From positions 32,502-78,335 of the forward strand of contig DYSW01000005.1 of NCBI GenBank assembly GCA_020726285.1: 45,834 nucleotides of DNA, in the 5' to 3' direction. Below the pieces are notes generated by a model that was given only the letters and a program-made list of their open reading frames with translations, did no database searches and had not been told where the DNA came from. The position numbers and the translations under genes were made by a program. The DNA comes from Melioribacter roseus (GTDB taxonomy: Bacteria > Bacteroidota > Ignavibacteria > Ignavibacteriales > Melioribacteraceae). Positions 35,887-44,290 of this stretch are shown piece after piece. Each line of letters begins with the position of its first letter. The first letter of the stretch is position 1.

Positions 35887-35949
35887 TATCCATTTCTACC
35901 GATTATTTTTTAAACGAAACTTATTCTTCATCAAATAAATCTTAAACAA

Positions 35950-36807
35950 ATGAAATTGATAAACTCAAAAACTTGTATAGAATTTTCAAACAACCAACTT
36001 CTTTCATTCCAATTTGACTTTTCTCAAGGTATGTTTGCTCCGAATAACATATTCGACAAACCAATTGAGGCTAATTTATTTTCAATGAAAAATGAAATTG
36101 AATTAATTAACAATTTGGAAGAATTATTTGAAAACACAACTATTGTCGGCGATGTTTTACTGATTCTACCCGCTAGATTATTCAATATTCTAACTTTCCC
36201 GCTTGAAAAAAAATTGCTTAAAGATGAAATTAAATTACAAGTTAACTTTGAAGTAGAATTACATACTGGCGAAAATCCCGAAAAATTCATTAAAAATCAC
36301 ATTTTAATTGGTAATAATTCAAATCCCGAAGTTGCAGTTTTCTATTTACAAAAAGATATAGTTTTGAGATTACACAAATTTGCGGCTCGAAATAATTGGA
36401 ATCTAAAATTGATTGAACACCCAGCGGTTTCAGCATGGAATTTTGCCAAAAGTTGCGAATCTTATGAAAAAGGGAATATTTTTATTTACCGTGATAATGA
36501 AGTATTAGTTTCAATAATTTCAAATTCTGGTAAAATAATGCAAATTAATTCTGAAAATGTTAAGCTTCATGATATTAATCAAAGAGTAAACGAAAAACTT
36601 CTTTTATCTCGAAAATTCTTTGAAAATTCATCCGATTTTACCGCTTGCTGTTTTGAAAGAAACCAAAGTTTGATAGAAGAAGGTGTTTTCCAGCCGATGA
36701 AATCAAAAACTGAGAAATTAGCAAAACTAATTGATTTACAACATCTAAAAGCATATAACTTAAATAACTTTTTCTCGTTACTTGGGCTGTTGTTTAGGAA
36801 TAGTTGA
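35950..36807 (+). CDS. DUF3822-like protein (actin-fold related, unknown function)
   Basis: A 285-residue soluble protein without signal peptide or membrane segment. It has the alternating strand-helix pattern of the PilM/ASKHA-type fold and ends with FFSLLGLLFRN. Its position directly before rsmD and coaD matches the DUF3822 family, which I recall in this place in Bacteroidota; the family assignment rests on this context and general appearance and is moderate. The TGA overlaps the rsmD ATG (TGATG). It lies 63 nt after the comEA-like gene. Function unknown; a link with type IV pilus-like machinery is only suggested by the fold. Confidence 0.6.
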   Translation: MKLINSKTCIEFSNNQLLSFQFDFSQGMFAPNNIFDKPIEANLFSMKNEIELINNLEELFENTTIVGDVLLILPARLFNILTFPLEKKLLKDEIKLQVNFEVELHTGENPEKFIKNHILIGNNSNPEVAVFYLQKDIVLRLHKFAARNNWNLKLIEHPAVSAWNFAKSCESYEKGNIFIYRDNEVLVSIISNSGKIMQINSENVKLHDINQRVNEKLLLSRKFFENSSDFTACCFERNQSLIEEGVFQPMKSKTEKLAKLIDLQHLKAYNLNNFFSLLGLLFRNS

Positions 36808-37355
36808 TGCGAATAATTTCTGGGTATTTACGTGGAAGAACAATAAAAGTACCGAATTCAAAAGGAATTCGCCCAACAACTGAAAAAAATCGTGAAGCAA
36901 TTTTCAACTTTTTACGTAACATTTTTGTGTTTGAGGAAGCAACTATTCTTGATATTTATGCTGGTTCGGGAGCATTAGGATTTGAAGCATTAAGTCAAGG
37001 AGCAAAAAAAATTACGTTTATCGAGCAAAATTATCAAATTTATCAGAACATAATTTTTAATGCGACTGAATTAGGCGTGTTAGAATCTGTTGAAATTGTG
37101 AAATCGGATGCTGTAAAATTCGCAAAACGCACAAATTCTCAATTCGATTTAATTTTAGCTGACCCACCATTTTTTAAAAATGATATTTACCTTGTTTTTG
37201 AAGAAATATTTAAGAGAAATTTACTAACCGAAAACGGTTTATTAATTATTGAACGTTCAATTCAAACGGAATCAGAGGATATAAAAGTGTTTCAAAAAGA
37301 ACCAATTAAAAAATTGGGTGATAGTTTGATTTATAAATTTGAAAATGGAGATTAG
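36807..37355 (+). CDS. rsmD: 16S rRNA (guanine(966)-N2)-methyltransferase RsmD
   Basis: A 182-residue RsmD. It opens with RIISGYLRGR and RPTTEKNREAIFN, the family start. The SAM site is DIYAGSGALGFEALSQGA (about 48-65), and motif IV is DPPFF (about 116-120), for base methylation. It modifies G966 of 16S rRNA. The start is set at the ATG at 36807, which overlaps the upstream TGA; a TTG three bases earlier is less likely. Six nt separate it from coaD. Confidence 0.93.
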   Translation: MRIISGYLRGRTIKVPNSKGIRPTTEKNREAIFNFLRNIFVFEEATILDIYAGSGALGFEALSQGAKKITFIEQNYQIYQNIIFNATELGVLESVEIVKSDAVKFAKRTNSQFDLILADPPFFKNDIYLVFEEIFKRNLLTENGLLIIERSIQTESEDIKVFQKEPIKKLGDSLIYKFENGD

Positions 37356-37360
37356 TTTTT

Positions 37361-37858
37361 ATGAAAAAGGTTATTTATCCTGGAATGTTTGATCCTGTTA
37401 CAAACGGACATATCGATGTAATTCGTAGAGCAATTGACTTATTCGATAAAGTAATTGTTACTGTGGGGAAAAATCCAGCAAAAACGGGAATGTTTACCGT
37501 TGATGAACGTGTCGAAATGTTAAAAATTAGTTTAATTGGATATCCAAATGTTGAAGTTGTAGCTTTCGACGGTTTAATTGTAGACCACGCTCGGAAAATT
37601 GGAGCAGTTGGAATAATTAGAGGTTTGCGTGCAATAACAGATTTTGAATATGAATTCCAAATGGCACTAATGAACCGCAAACTTGCTGATGAAATTAAAA
37701 CAATATTTTTAATGCCACACGAAAAATACACTTACTTGAACTCAACAATAATCCGAAATCTTGCAATGTTCGGTGGAGAAGTAAACCAATTTGTGCCGCC
37801 TATCGTTCAGCAAAAATTAAAAGAAAGATTCCATGAAAAATACGCAGCACGGGAATAA
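37361..37858 (+). CDS. coaD: Phosphopantetheine adenylyltransferase
   Basis: A 165-residue CoaD, the penultimate step of coenzyme A synthesis. The nucleotidyl-transferase motif is TNGHIDV (about 15-21), and the second ATP-binding motif LNSTIIR is at about 127-133. The GLRAITDFEYEFQMA block (about 90-104) binds phosphopantetheine. It is the normal length. It is 18 nt before an NDP-forming acyl-CoA synthetase in the same run. Confidence 0.95.
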   Translation: MKKVIYPGMFDPVTNGHIDVIRRAIDLFDKVIVTVGKNPAKTGMFTVDERVEMLKISLIGYPNVEVVAFDGLIVDHARKIGAVGIIRGLRAITDFEYEFQMALMNRKLADEIKTIFLMPHEKYTYLNSTIIRNLAMFGGEVNQFVPPIVQQKLKERFHEKYAARE

Positions 37859-37875
37859 TCAAAATAATAGAGAAA

Positions 37876-39951
37876 ATGATGAAAAATTCAATCAGTAATT
37901 TCTTCTATCCAAACTCAGTTTGTGTTGTTGGAGCTTCTTCAAAAGAAAAAAGTATCGGCTATGAAATTCTAAAATCAATAAAAACATACAACTATTCTGG
38001 CAATGTTTTTCCTGTAAATCCCAAAACAACCGAAATTTTAGGATACAATTGCTTTTCATCTATTCAGAAAATTCAAGAAAAAATCGATTTGGCTTTTGTT
38101 GTTGTAGCAAAACAATTTGTGATGGATTCTGTAACAGAATTGATCGCAAAAAATGTGAAATCAATTGTTGTAGTAACTGCGGGTTTTAAAGAAACTGGAG
38201 AAGAAGGAAAACTTGCTGAAATGGAATTGCTTCAGCTTGCAAGAAAACACAATGTGAGGTTGGTTGGTCCGAATTGCATGGGAATTATCAATGCAAATTC
38301 TAAAATTAGATTAAATGCTACTTTTGTTGCAGAAAAACCAGAATACGAAGCCGTTGGATTTCTTTCGCAAAGTGGCGCTTTAGGTGCGGCAGTTATAAAT
38401 TCCCTTCGCGAAACTGACATAAGATTTGCACATTTTATTAGCGTTGGCAACAAGGCAGACATCAATGAAATTGACTTGCTCAAATTCTGGGAAAATGATA
38501 AATCAATCAAAATTTCAACTTTTTATTTAGAAAGTTTTGTTGATGGTTTTTCGTTTATTGAATTTTTCATTTTAGGAAAATCAAACAAACCCACATTAAT
38601 TCTGAAAGCTGGTAAATCGCAAGCTGGAATGAAAGCGGCTTCATCGCACACAGGAGCTTTGGGCACCGAAGACAGAGTTGTAAATTCGGTAATGAAGCAA
38701 TTTGGAATTATTCGTTCAGACACAATTACACAAATGTTTAATTCAGTAAAAGGATTTTTGAATTTTCCTAAACCAAAAGGAAATAGAATTGCAGTTGTAA
38801 CAAATGCTGGTGGACCAGCAATTTTAGCTGTTGATTCTCTCGAAAAAAATGGTCTCATTCTTGCTGAATTATCACAAAAAACGATTGATAGATTAGAAAA
38901 AGTTGTACCGAAAGAAGGGGCAAAAGGAAATCCAATTGATTTACTTCCTGGTGGAACTTGGGAAATGTATAAATTGGCTAATGAAATTGTTCTAAAAGAT
39001 GAAAATGTGGACGCAATAATTTCAATTTTTGTTGAACCCGTAATGGTTGAACCACTTTCTGTAGTTGAATCTGTTAATTCTATAAAATCACAGAAACCAA
39101 TTTTTCAAGTTGTAATGCCTTTACCAGAATTTTGGTCGAATTACAAACAAAATTCCCAATTTGGAACACCAATCTTTAGAAACCCGGAAGAACCCGCAAA
39201 AATTATTTCAGATTTGCTTCTTCATTTCGACAGAAAATTGAAAATCCAACTAAACAAAGAAGAATATCAAAAACAAAGAATTCTGTTAGACTCCAAAATG
39301 TTAAAAGGAAAAGATTTTCTTAACGATTTAGAATTACAAAAAATTGTCAATAAATATAAACTACCAATTTCTAACGGAATTGTAATTCCAAATAAAGAAA
39401 TCTTGTCAACAAAAATTGAGAATTATCCAATTGTAATTAAAGGAATTAATTCGCAAACAACTCATAAATCCGACTTTGGCGCCGTTGAATTGAACATAAA
39501 AAATGAAAAGGAATTGATTACAGCTGTAAAATCAATAAAAGAAAGAATGCAAAATCATCACTTAATTCCAGAATCATTTTTAATTCAACCTTTTCATAAA
39601 GGTAGATTTGAATTACTTATTGGTGGATTTCGCGATTCCAGTTTTGGACCAATGATAACATTTGGTTTGGGTGGAAAATATGTAAATTATTTTGAAGATT
39701 TTGCGATGCGTTCAGCATTCGTAACATCTGATGAAATTAGAGAAATGATTTTTGAAACAAAAATTGGTGCAATTCTTAAAGGAGTTCGTGGTGAATCGCC
39801 AATTGAGATCGATCATCTTATTTCCATAATTTCAAATTCTTGCAAAATGTTACGAGAAAACAAAAATTTGCTGGAATTTGATATAAATCCACTGATTGTT
39901 ACAGAAAATAATGAATTAGTAATTGTGGATTTTAGAATTAAACTAAGTTAA
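37876..39951 (+). CDS. NDP-forming acyl-CoA/acetate-CoA ligase (fused alpha and beta parts)
   Basis: A 691-residue fusion. The order is CoA-binding domain (starts NSVCVVGASSKEKSIG, about 13-28), succinyl-CoA-ligase-like domain with the phospho-His segment AASSHTGALGTEDR (about 253-266), and an ATP-grasp domain (about 470-690). This is the acetate-CoA ligase (ADP-forming) arrangement. It interconverts acyl-CoA plus ADP and Pi with acid, CoA and ATP, so it can make ATP from acetyl-CoA or branched-chain acyl-CoA. The acyl specificity is not visible. Two consecutive ATG codons begin the gene; the first is used here. Confidence 0.9.
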   Translation: MMKNSISNFFYPNSVCVVGASSKEKSIGYEILKSIKTYNYSGNVFPVNPKTTEILGYNCFSSIQKIQEKIDLAFVVVAKQFVMDSVTELIAKNVKSIVVVTAGFKETGEEGKLAEMELLQLARKHNVRLVGPNCMGIINANSKIRLNATFVAEKPEYEAVGFLSQSGALGAAVINSLRETDIRFAHFISVGNKADINEIDLLKFWENDKSIKISTFYLESFVDGFSFIEFFILGKSNKPTLILKAGKSQAGMKAASSHTGALGTEDRVVNSVMKQFGIIRSDTITQMFNSVKGFLNFPKPKGNRIAVVTNAGGPAILAVDSLEKNGLILAELSQKTIDRLEKVVPKEGAKGNPIDLLPGGTWEMYKLANEIVLKDENVDAIISIFVEPVMVEPLSVVESVNSIKSQKPIFQVVMPLPEFWSNYKQNSQFGTPIFRNPEEPAKIISDLLLHFDRKLKIQLNKEEYQKQRILLDSKMLKGKDFLNDLELQKIVNKYKLPISNGIVIPNKEILSTKIENYPIVIKGINSQTTHKSDFGAVELNIKNEKELITAVKSIKERMQNHHLIPESFLIQPFHKGRFELLIGGFRDSSFGPMITFGLGGKYVNYFEDFAMRSAFVTSDEIREMIFETKIGAILKGVRGESPIEIDHLISIISNSCKMLRENKNLLEFDINPLIVTENNELVIVDFRIKLS

Positions 39952-39978
39952 ATTTTGAAAAATAATAAAGGAAAGATA

Positions 39979-40410
39979 TTGGAAACAAAAACTGCACACA
40001 TCAAACAATTAAACGGAATAACTCTCGTAGGCAAAACCGATACAAATCATTGGATTACAATGGACGGACCAGAAGATTTTGGCGGAAGTAATGCTTCTAT
40101 TCGACCAAAAGAATTAATTTTGCTAAGTCTTGGCGGTTGCACATCAAGCGATGTAATTGCTATTTTACAGAAAAAACGGATAAAATTAGAAAAATTTGAA
40201 ATGAACATTTCCGCCGAAGAAACTGACGAACATCCAAAATATTATAAATCCATAAATCTTGAATATGTTATTTATGGAAAAGGAATTAAGGAAGCAGATG
40301 TTCAAAGAGCAATTGAACTTTCGCAAGATAAGTATTGCGGAGTTACTTTTATGTTAAAATCAGTTGTCCAGATTACTCACAATTTCAGAATTGTTGAAAC
40401 TGAATCTTAG
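39979..40410 (+). CDS. OsmC-family peroxiredoxin-like protein
   Basis: The start is set at the TTG at 39979 (143 residues) because AAAGGA lies 6 nt ahead; the frame is open to another TTG at 39955. An OsmC fold with both redox cysteines is present: SLGGCTSSDV and DKYCGVTFML. The family reduces organic hydroperoxides through these cysteines. It follows the ligase gene closely and ends in a strong terminator, so it is probably the last gene of this transcript. Confidence 0.88.
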   Translation: METKTAHIKQLNGITLVGKTDTNHWITMDGPEDFGGSNASIRPKELILLSLGGCTSSDVIAILQKKRIKLEKFEMNISAEETDEHPKYYKSINLEYVIYGKGIKEADVQRAIELSQDKYCGVTFMLKSVVQITHNFRIVETES

Positions 40411-40419
40411 TTTTTTTGT

Positions 40420-40447
40420 GAGCGACTTTTGTCGCTCTTTCTTTTTG
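40420..40447 (+). terminator. Terminator after osmC-like gene
   Basis: GAGCGAC pairs with GTCGCTC around a TTTT loop and is followed by TTTCTTTTT. It ends the long hrcA-to-osmC run and separates it from lnt. Confidence 0.85.
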
Positions 40448-40549
40448 TGGCAATTTGTTTTAAAATTACGTAGCAGCAAACAAAACGAAATCTTGAATTA
40501 ATATAAATATGTAATTTTGCATAATCTTTTTCATTTTTTGGAGATTCAT

Positions 40550-42181
40550 TTGCAAATTTGGTTAAAACATAAAGACACATTCCTTGTTGTTTTGAGTGGA
40601 ATTTTAATGGGTTTTGCTTTTCCACCGCTCAGATTTTACCTTTTCTCGTTTGTAGGGTTAATTCCTCTTTTTTGGGTGATAAACAAACGAAATTCTTTAC
40701 TTGAAATTAATAAAGCAATGTATGTTTTCGCTTTCATTTTTAACTTAATAACCCTTTATTGGGTTGGAAGTTGGACAGAAGAAGCCGATAAATTTTTGAT
40801 GATTTCTGGTGTTGTTTTGATGTTTTTTAATCCAATTCTATTTTTAATTCCATCAACAATTTATTATTTCATTCAGAAAAAAATTGGAAAAACTTACGCC
40901 TTTTACTTACTGCCTTTCTTTTGGGTAAGTTTTGAATATCTTTACACAGTAACGGAATTTCGTTTTCCTTGGCTACTAATTGGGAATTCTCTTGCCTTCT
41001 TTTCTTCATTTATTCAAATTGCGGATATTATCGGAACTTTCGGACTTTCGCTTGTGGTTCTTCTATCAAATTCAATTTTCTTCCTAATTTATTATGATTA
41101 TCAGAAAAATAGAGAAGTTGACATTAAAAGATTAATCTTGCCATTAGTATTTTACCTATTTACAATTGGTTATTCTTACTACACAGAAAATAAAAATTAC
41201 GACACAAGCAAAAAAATTAAAGTTGGTTTGATACAACCAAATCTTAATCCGTGGGAAAAATGGGCTGGGAAAAATGTTTCTGAGCAAGTTGAAGAATATC
41301 TTTCGCTCTCGAAATCAGCAGTGAAAAAGGAGGCAAAATTAATTATTTGGCCTGAATCAGCATTGCCTGTTTATTTATCTTCAAATAAATATCGAAATGA
41401 AAAAAGAAGAATTCACAAATTTACTGACACAAACAAAATATTTATTTTAACTGGAATGCCCGATTTTAATCTCTATTCGGGAAATGAAGCTCCGCAATTC
41501 GCAAAAAAAATTGAAAATACAGGTTTGTCATTCACTTCATTTAATTCAGCCTATTTATTTTCACCGCAAAAAAGAGAAGTTCAAGAATATCATAAAACTA
41601 TGCTTGTTCCATTTGGCGAAAAAATTCCTTATGTAGAATATCTTCCTTTGCTTGGCGATTTATTTAAATGGGAAGTTGGAATTTCAAGTTGGAACATTGG
41701 TGATGGAGCAAAAAATTTTGAAATAATCCGAGAAAACGATACAATTTCCGTTGGAACTGCAATTTGTATAGAATCAATTTATCCAAATTATATTGCTGAA
41801 TTTACAAAATTAGGAGCAGAATTTTTGGTTGTAATTACAAATGATAGTTGGTATGGATATTCCAGCGGACCTTTTCAACATCAAGCATTTAGTGTTTTGC
41901 GGGCAATTGAAAATCGCAAATATATTGTTCGAGTTGCAAATGGTGGAATTAGTACTGTAATTAATCCCAAAGGTGAAACTTTGAGAATTTCAGAATTATT
42001 TACAAAAGATGTATTAACAGCAAAAATTTTTACAAACAAGCGACAAACTATTTTTGTTCAATTTCCGATGATGATTCCTTTGCTTAGTCTATCAATTACC
42101 TTTTTAGCAATTATTTTTACATTATTTGGAAAAACAATTATTAATAAAAATTCTTTCGAGGAGAATTATGAAAAAAATTAG
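40550..42181 (+). CDS. lnt: Apolipoprotein N-acyltransferase
   Basis: The start is set at the TTG at 40550 (543 residues) because GGAG lies 6 nt ahead; the frame is open 33 nt further upstream. N-terminal membrane helices (about 10-200) are followed by a nitrilase domain. The Lnt triad is present: Glu in LIIWPESALP, Lys in YHKTMLVPFGEK and Cys in GTAICIESIYP. A closing hydrophobic segment follows. It N-acylates the N-terminal Cys of lipoproteins at the periplasmic face of the inner membrane, in line with a Gram-negative envelope. Its last 14 nt overlap the next gene. Confidence 0.92.
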   Translation: MQIWLKHKDTFLVVLSGILMGFAFPPLRFYLFSFVGLIPLFWVINKRNSLLEINKAMYVFAFIFNLITLYWVGSWTEEADKFLMISGVVLMFFNPILFLIPSTIYYFIQKKIGKTYAFYLLPFFWVSFEYLYTVTEFRFPWLLIGNSLAFFSSFIQIADIIGTFGLSLVVLLSNSIFFLIYYDYQKNREVDIKRLILPLVFYLFTIGYSYYTENKNYDTSKKIKVGLIQPNLNPWEKWAGKNVSEQVEEYLSLSKSAVKKEAKLIIWPESALPVYLSSNKYRNEKRRIHKFTDTNKIFILTGMPDFNLYSGNEAPQFAKKIENTGLSFTSFNSAYLFSPQKREVQEYHKTMLVPFGEKIPYVEYLPLLGDLFKWEVGISSWNIGDGAKNFEIIRENDTISVGTAICIESIYPNYIAEFTKLGAEFLVVITNDSWYGYSSGPFQHQAFSVLRAIENRKYIVRVANGGISTVINPKGETLRISELFTKDVLTAKIFTNKRQTIFVQFPMMIPLLSLSITFLAIIFTLFGKTIINKNSFEENYEKN

Positions 42182-42845
42182 TATTCTTTTATTCTTGTCA
42201 ATTTTTTCGCAAGCAATTTATTCACAAGATTATAAAGTTGGCGATCACGAACTGCTTGCAATGCCAACTGCTTACACAATGCCTGCAGGAAATGCCTACT
42301 TTACAGATTATGAATTGATTTTACTCAATTACTCTTATGCAATTTCTGATAGAACACATCTTGGCATATTTACCCTTTTTCCATTTACAATTGATTTTAT
42401 TGAAACCTTTTCAATTGGTGTGAAACAGAATTATTATCAAGATGAAAACTTAGCGGCGGCAGCGACTCTTACTTTAACGCCCAAAAATGACTTTTTAACT
42501 CTTGGAAATGTAATAAGTTATAAATTCAATAAAGCAAGCTTTCATCTAAATTTAAACTATCTTAAATCCTATTCAAGTTCAGAAAACTTAGCTGAAAATG
42601 ATGAAATTCTAGTTGGAATTGGCACAAAAATTAATACGAGCAAAAGTATCGCTTTAATTATGGAATATTATTCATCCTCTGAAATCTTATCATTTAAGGA
42701 AACTGGTGGATTGATTAATTTGGGATTGAGAATTTCTTCAGAATACTTCAGCTCTGATATTGGATTTTTTCGACCAATACAAAATGATATGGGTGATGAC
42801 TTTATCGCTTTTCCTTTCTTGAAATTTTCATATTATTTTCATTAG
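42168..42845 (+). CDS. Secreted, probably outer-membrane beta-barrel protein
   Basis: I do not recognise a family. The start is at 42168, with GAGGAG ahead and a signal peptide (MKKISILLFLSIFSQAIYSQ); 225 residues. After that come repeated amphipathic strands (alternating hydrophobic and polar, aromatic-rich) ending FLKFSYYFH, as in outer-membrane barrels. The start lies inside lnt (14-nt overlap in a different frame), so the two are translationally coupled. It could be a lipoprotein-pathway partner or simply a co-transcribed barrel. Confidence 0.7.
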   Translation: MKKISILLFLSIFSQAIYSQDYKVGDHELLAMPTAYTMPAGNAYFTDYELILLNYSYAISDRTHLGIFTLFPFTIDFIETFSIGVKQNYYQDENLAAAATLTLTPKNDFLTLGNVISYKFNKASFHLNLNYLKSYSSSENLAENDEILVGIGTKINTSKSIALIMEYYSSSEILSFKETGGLINLGLRISSEYFSSDIGFFRPIQNDMGDDFIAFPFLKFSYYFH

Positions 42846-43057
42846 AAAATATGATTTACAAGAAAGAGCTATTGTTCCAACTTTAGTATTTGTAATTCTA
42901 ACCTCCTTTTGCAATACATTACGAAATGATAACCAATTGCCAATCTCCAATTATTAAGTTAATATTTCATGATTTCTTCTCAATATTGCTTATTACATTC
43001 AAAAAGGATAATTTTGACAACTATTTTTTGAAAACTAAAAATCTTTAAGAGGATTAA
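42846..43057 (+). other. Intergenic region before sucC
   Basis: 212 nt without an ORF or RNA gene. It probably contains the sucC promoter: TTGACA at about 43014 lies some 45 nt before the sucC ATG, but no convincing -10 box stands at the expected spacing. AAGAGGA just before the ATG is the ribosome site. Confidence 0.3.
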
Positions 43058-44221
43058 ATGAAGATTCACGAATATCAAGCAAAAGAAATTTTAAAGAAGT
43101 ATGGAGTTTCAACACCAAAGGGAAAAGTTGCCTTTTCAGTTGAAGAAGCTTCCGATGCCGCAAAAGAACTTGGTGGAAAAGTTTGGGTTGTAAAAGCTCA
43201 AATTCACGCAGGTGGACGGGGAAAAGGTGGCGGTGTTAAAGTTGCAAAAGGAATAGCTGAACTAAATAAATATGCAAAGCAAATCTTGGGAATGACACTT
43301 ATCACTCATCAAACTGGTCCTGAAGGAAAAGTTGTAAAAAGATTGTTGATTGAAGAAGGAATCGATATCGATAAAGAACTTTATGCTGGAATTGTTTTAG
43401 ATAGAGCACAATCTAAAAATGTATTTATGGTTTCTACCGAAGGCGGAATGGAAATCGAAAAAGTTGCTGAAGAGTCTCCAGAAAAAATTCTTAAAGTAAC
43501 AATTGACCCAATAATAGGAATGCAACCTTTCCATGCCCGCCAATTGGCTTTTGGACTTGGATTGGAAGGAAATCAATTTAAAAATGCAGTTAAATTCTTT
43601 ATTGCTCTTTATAAAGCATACGAAGAATCTGACGCTTCGATAGCAGAAATAAATCCTTTAGTTGTTACAAAACAAGGTGATGTTTTAGCACTTGATGCAA
43701 AAATGAATTTTGATGATAACGCACTTTACCGTCAACCAGAAATTCTTCAATTTCGCGATTTAGATGAAGAAGAACCGCTTGAAATTGAAGCAAGCAAATT
43801 CGGTTTGAATTACATCAAACTTGATGGAAACGTTGGCTGTATGGTTAATGGAGCGGGACTTGCAATGGCAACAATGGATATTATCAAACTTGCAGGTGGC
43901 GAACCAGCAAACTTTTTAGATGTTGGAGGAACAGCAAACAAAGAAACCGTTGCAAATGGTTTTAAAATTATTCTTTCTGATGCAAATGTTAAAGCAATTT
44001 TGATTAATATTTTCGGCGGAATTGTTCGTTGCGACCGCGTTGCTCAAGGTGTAATTGATGCTGTAAAAGAAGTTAATGTTACAATTCCAATTGTTGTTCG
44101 TTTAGATGGAACAAACGCAGTTGAAGGCGCCAAACTTCTTAAAGATTCGGGATTAGAATTCTCTGTTGCTATGAATCTTAAACAAGCTGCGGAAAAAGTT
44201 ACTGAAGTTTTAAAAGCTTAA
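43058..44221 (+). CDS. sucC: Succinyl-CoA ligase (ADP-forming), beta subunit
   Basis: A 387-residue SucC. It opens [17 protein letters not shown], followed by the ATP-grasp domain with the nucleotide-binding [16 protein letters not shown] segment (about 46-61), the EINPLVV metal-site stretch (about 195-201) and the C-terminal CoA-ligase domain with [13 protein letters not shown] (about 321-333). With SucD it converts succinyl-CoA to succinate with ATP formation in the TCA cycle. sucD is not directly downstream; a terminator and an unrelated secreted protein follow. Confidence 0.95.
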   Translation: MKIHEYQAKEILKKYGVSTPKGKVAFSVEEASDAAKELGGKVWVVKAQIHAGGRGKGGGVKVAKGIAELNKYAKQILGMTLITHQTGPEGKVVKRLLIEEGIDIDKELYAGIVLDRAQSKNVFMVSTEGGMEIEKVAEESPEKILKVTIDPIIGMQPFHARQLAFGLGLEGNQFKNAVKFFIALYKAYEESDASIAEINPLVVTKQGDVLALDAKMNFDDNALYRQPEILQFRDLDEEEPLEIEASKFGLNYIKLDGNVGCMVNGAGLAMATMDIIKLAGGEPANFLDVGGTANKETVANGFKIILSDANVKAILINIFGGIVRCDRVAQGVIDAVKEVNVTIPIVVRLDGTNAVEGAKLLKDSGLEFSVAMNLKQAAEKVTEVLKA

Positions 44222-44242
44222 AAATTATTTATTATTTGAATT

Positions 44243-44278
44243 AGCCTGAATTCATTCTAATGAAATTCGGGCTTTTTT
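44243..44278 (+). terminator. Terminator after sucC
   Basis: AGCCTGAATT pairs with AATTCGGGCT (one T-G wobble) around an 11-nt loop and is followed by TTTTTT. sucC is therefore probably transcribed alone. Confidence 0.85.
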
Positions 44279-44290
44279 ATAGGGGCAAAC

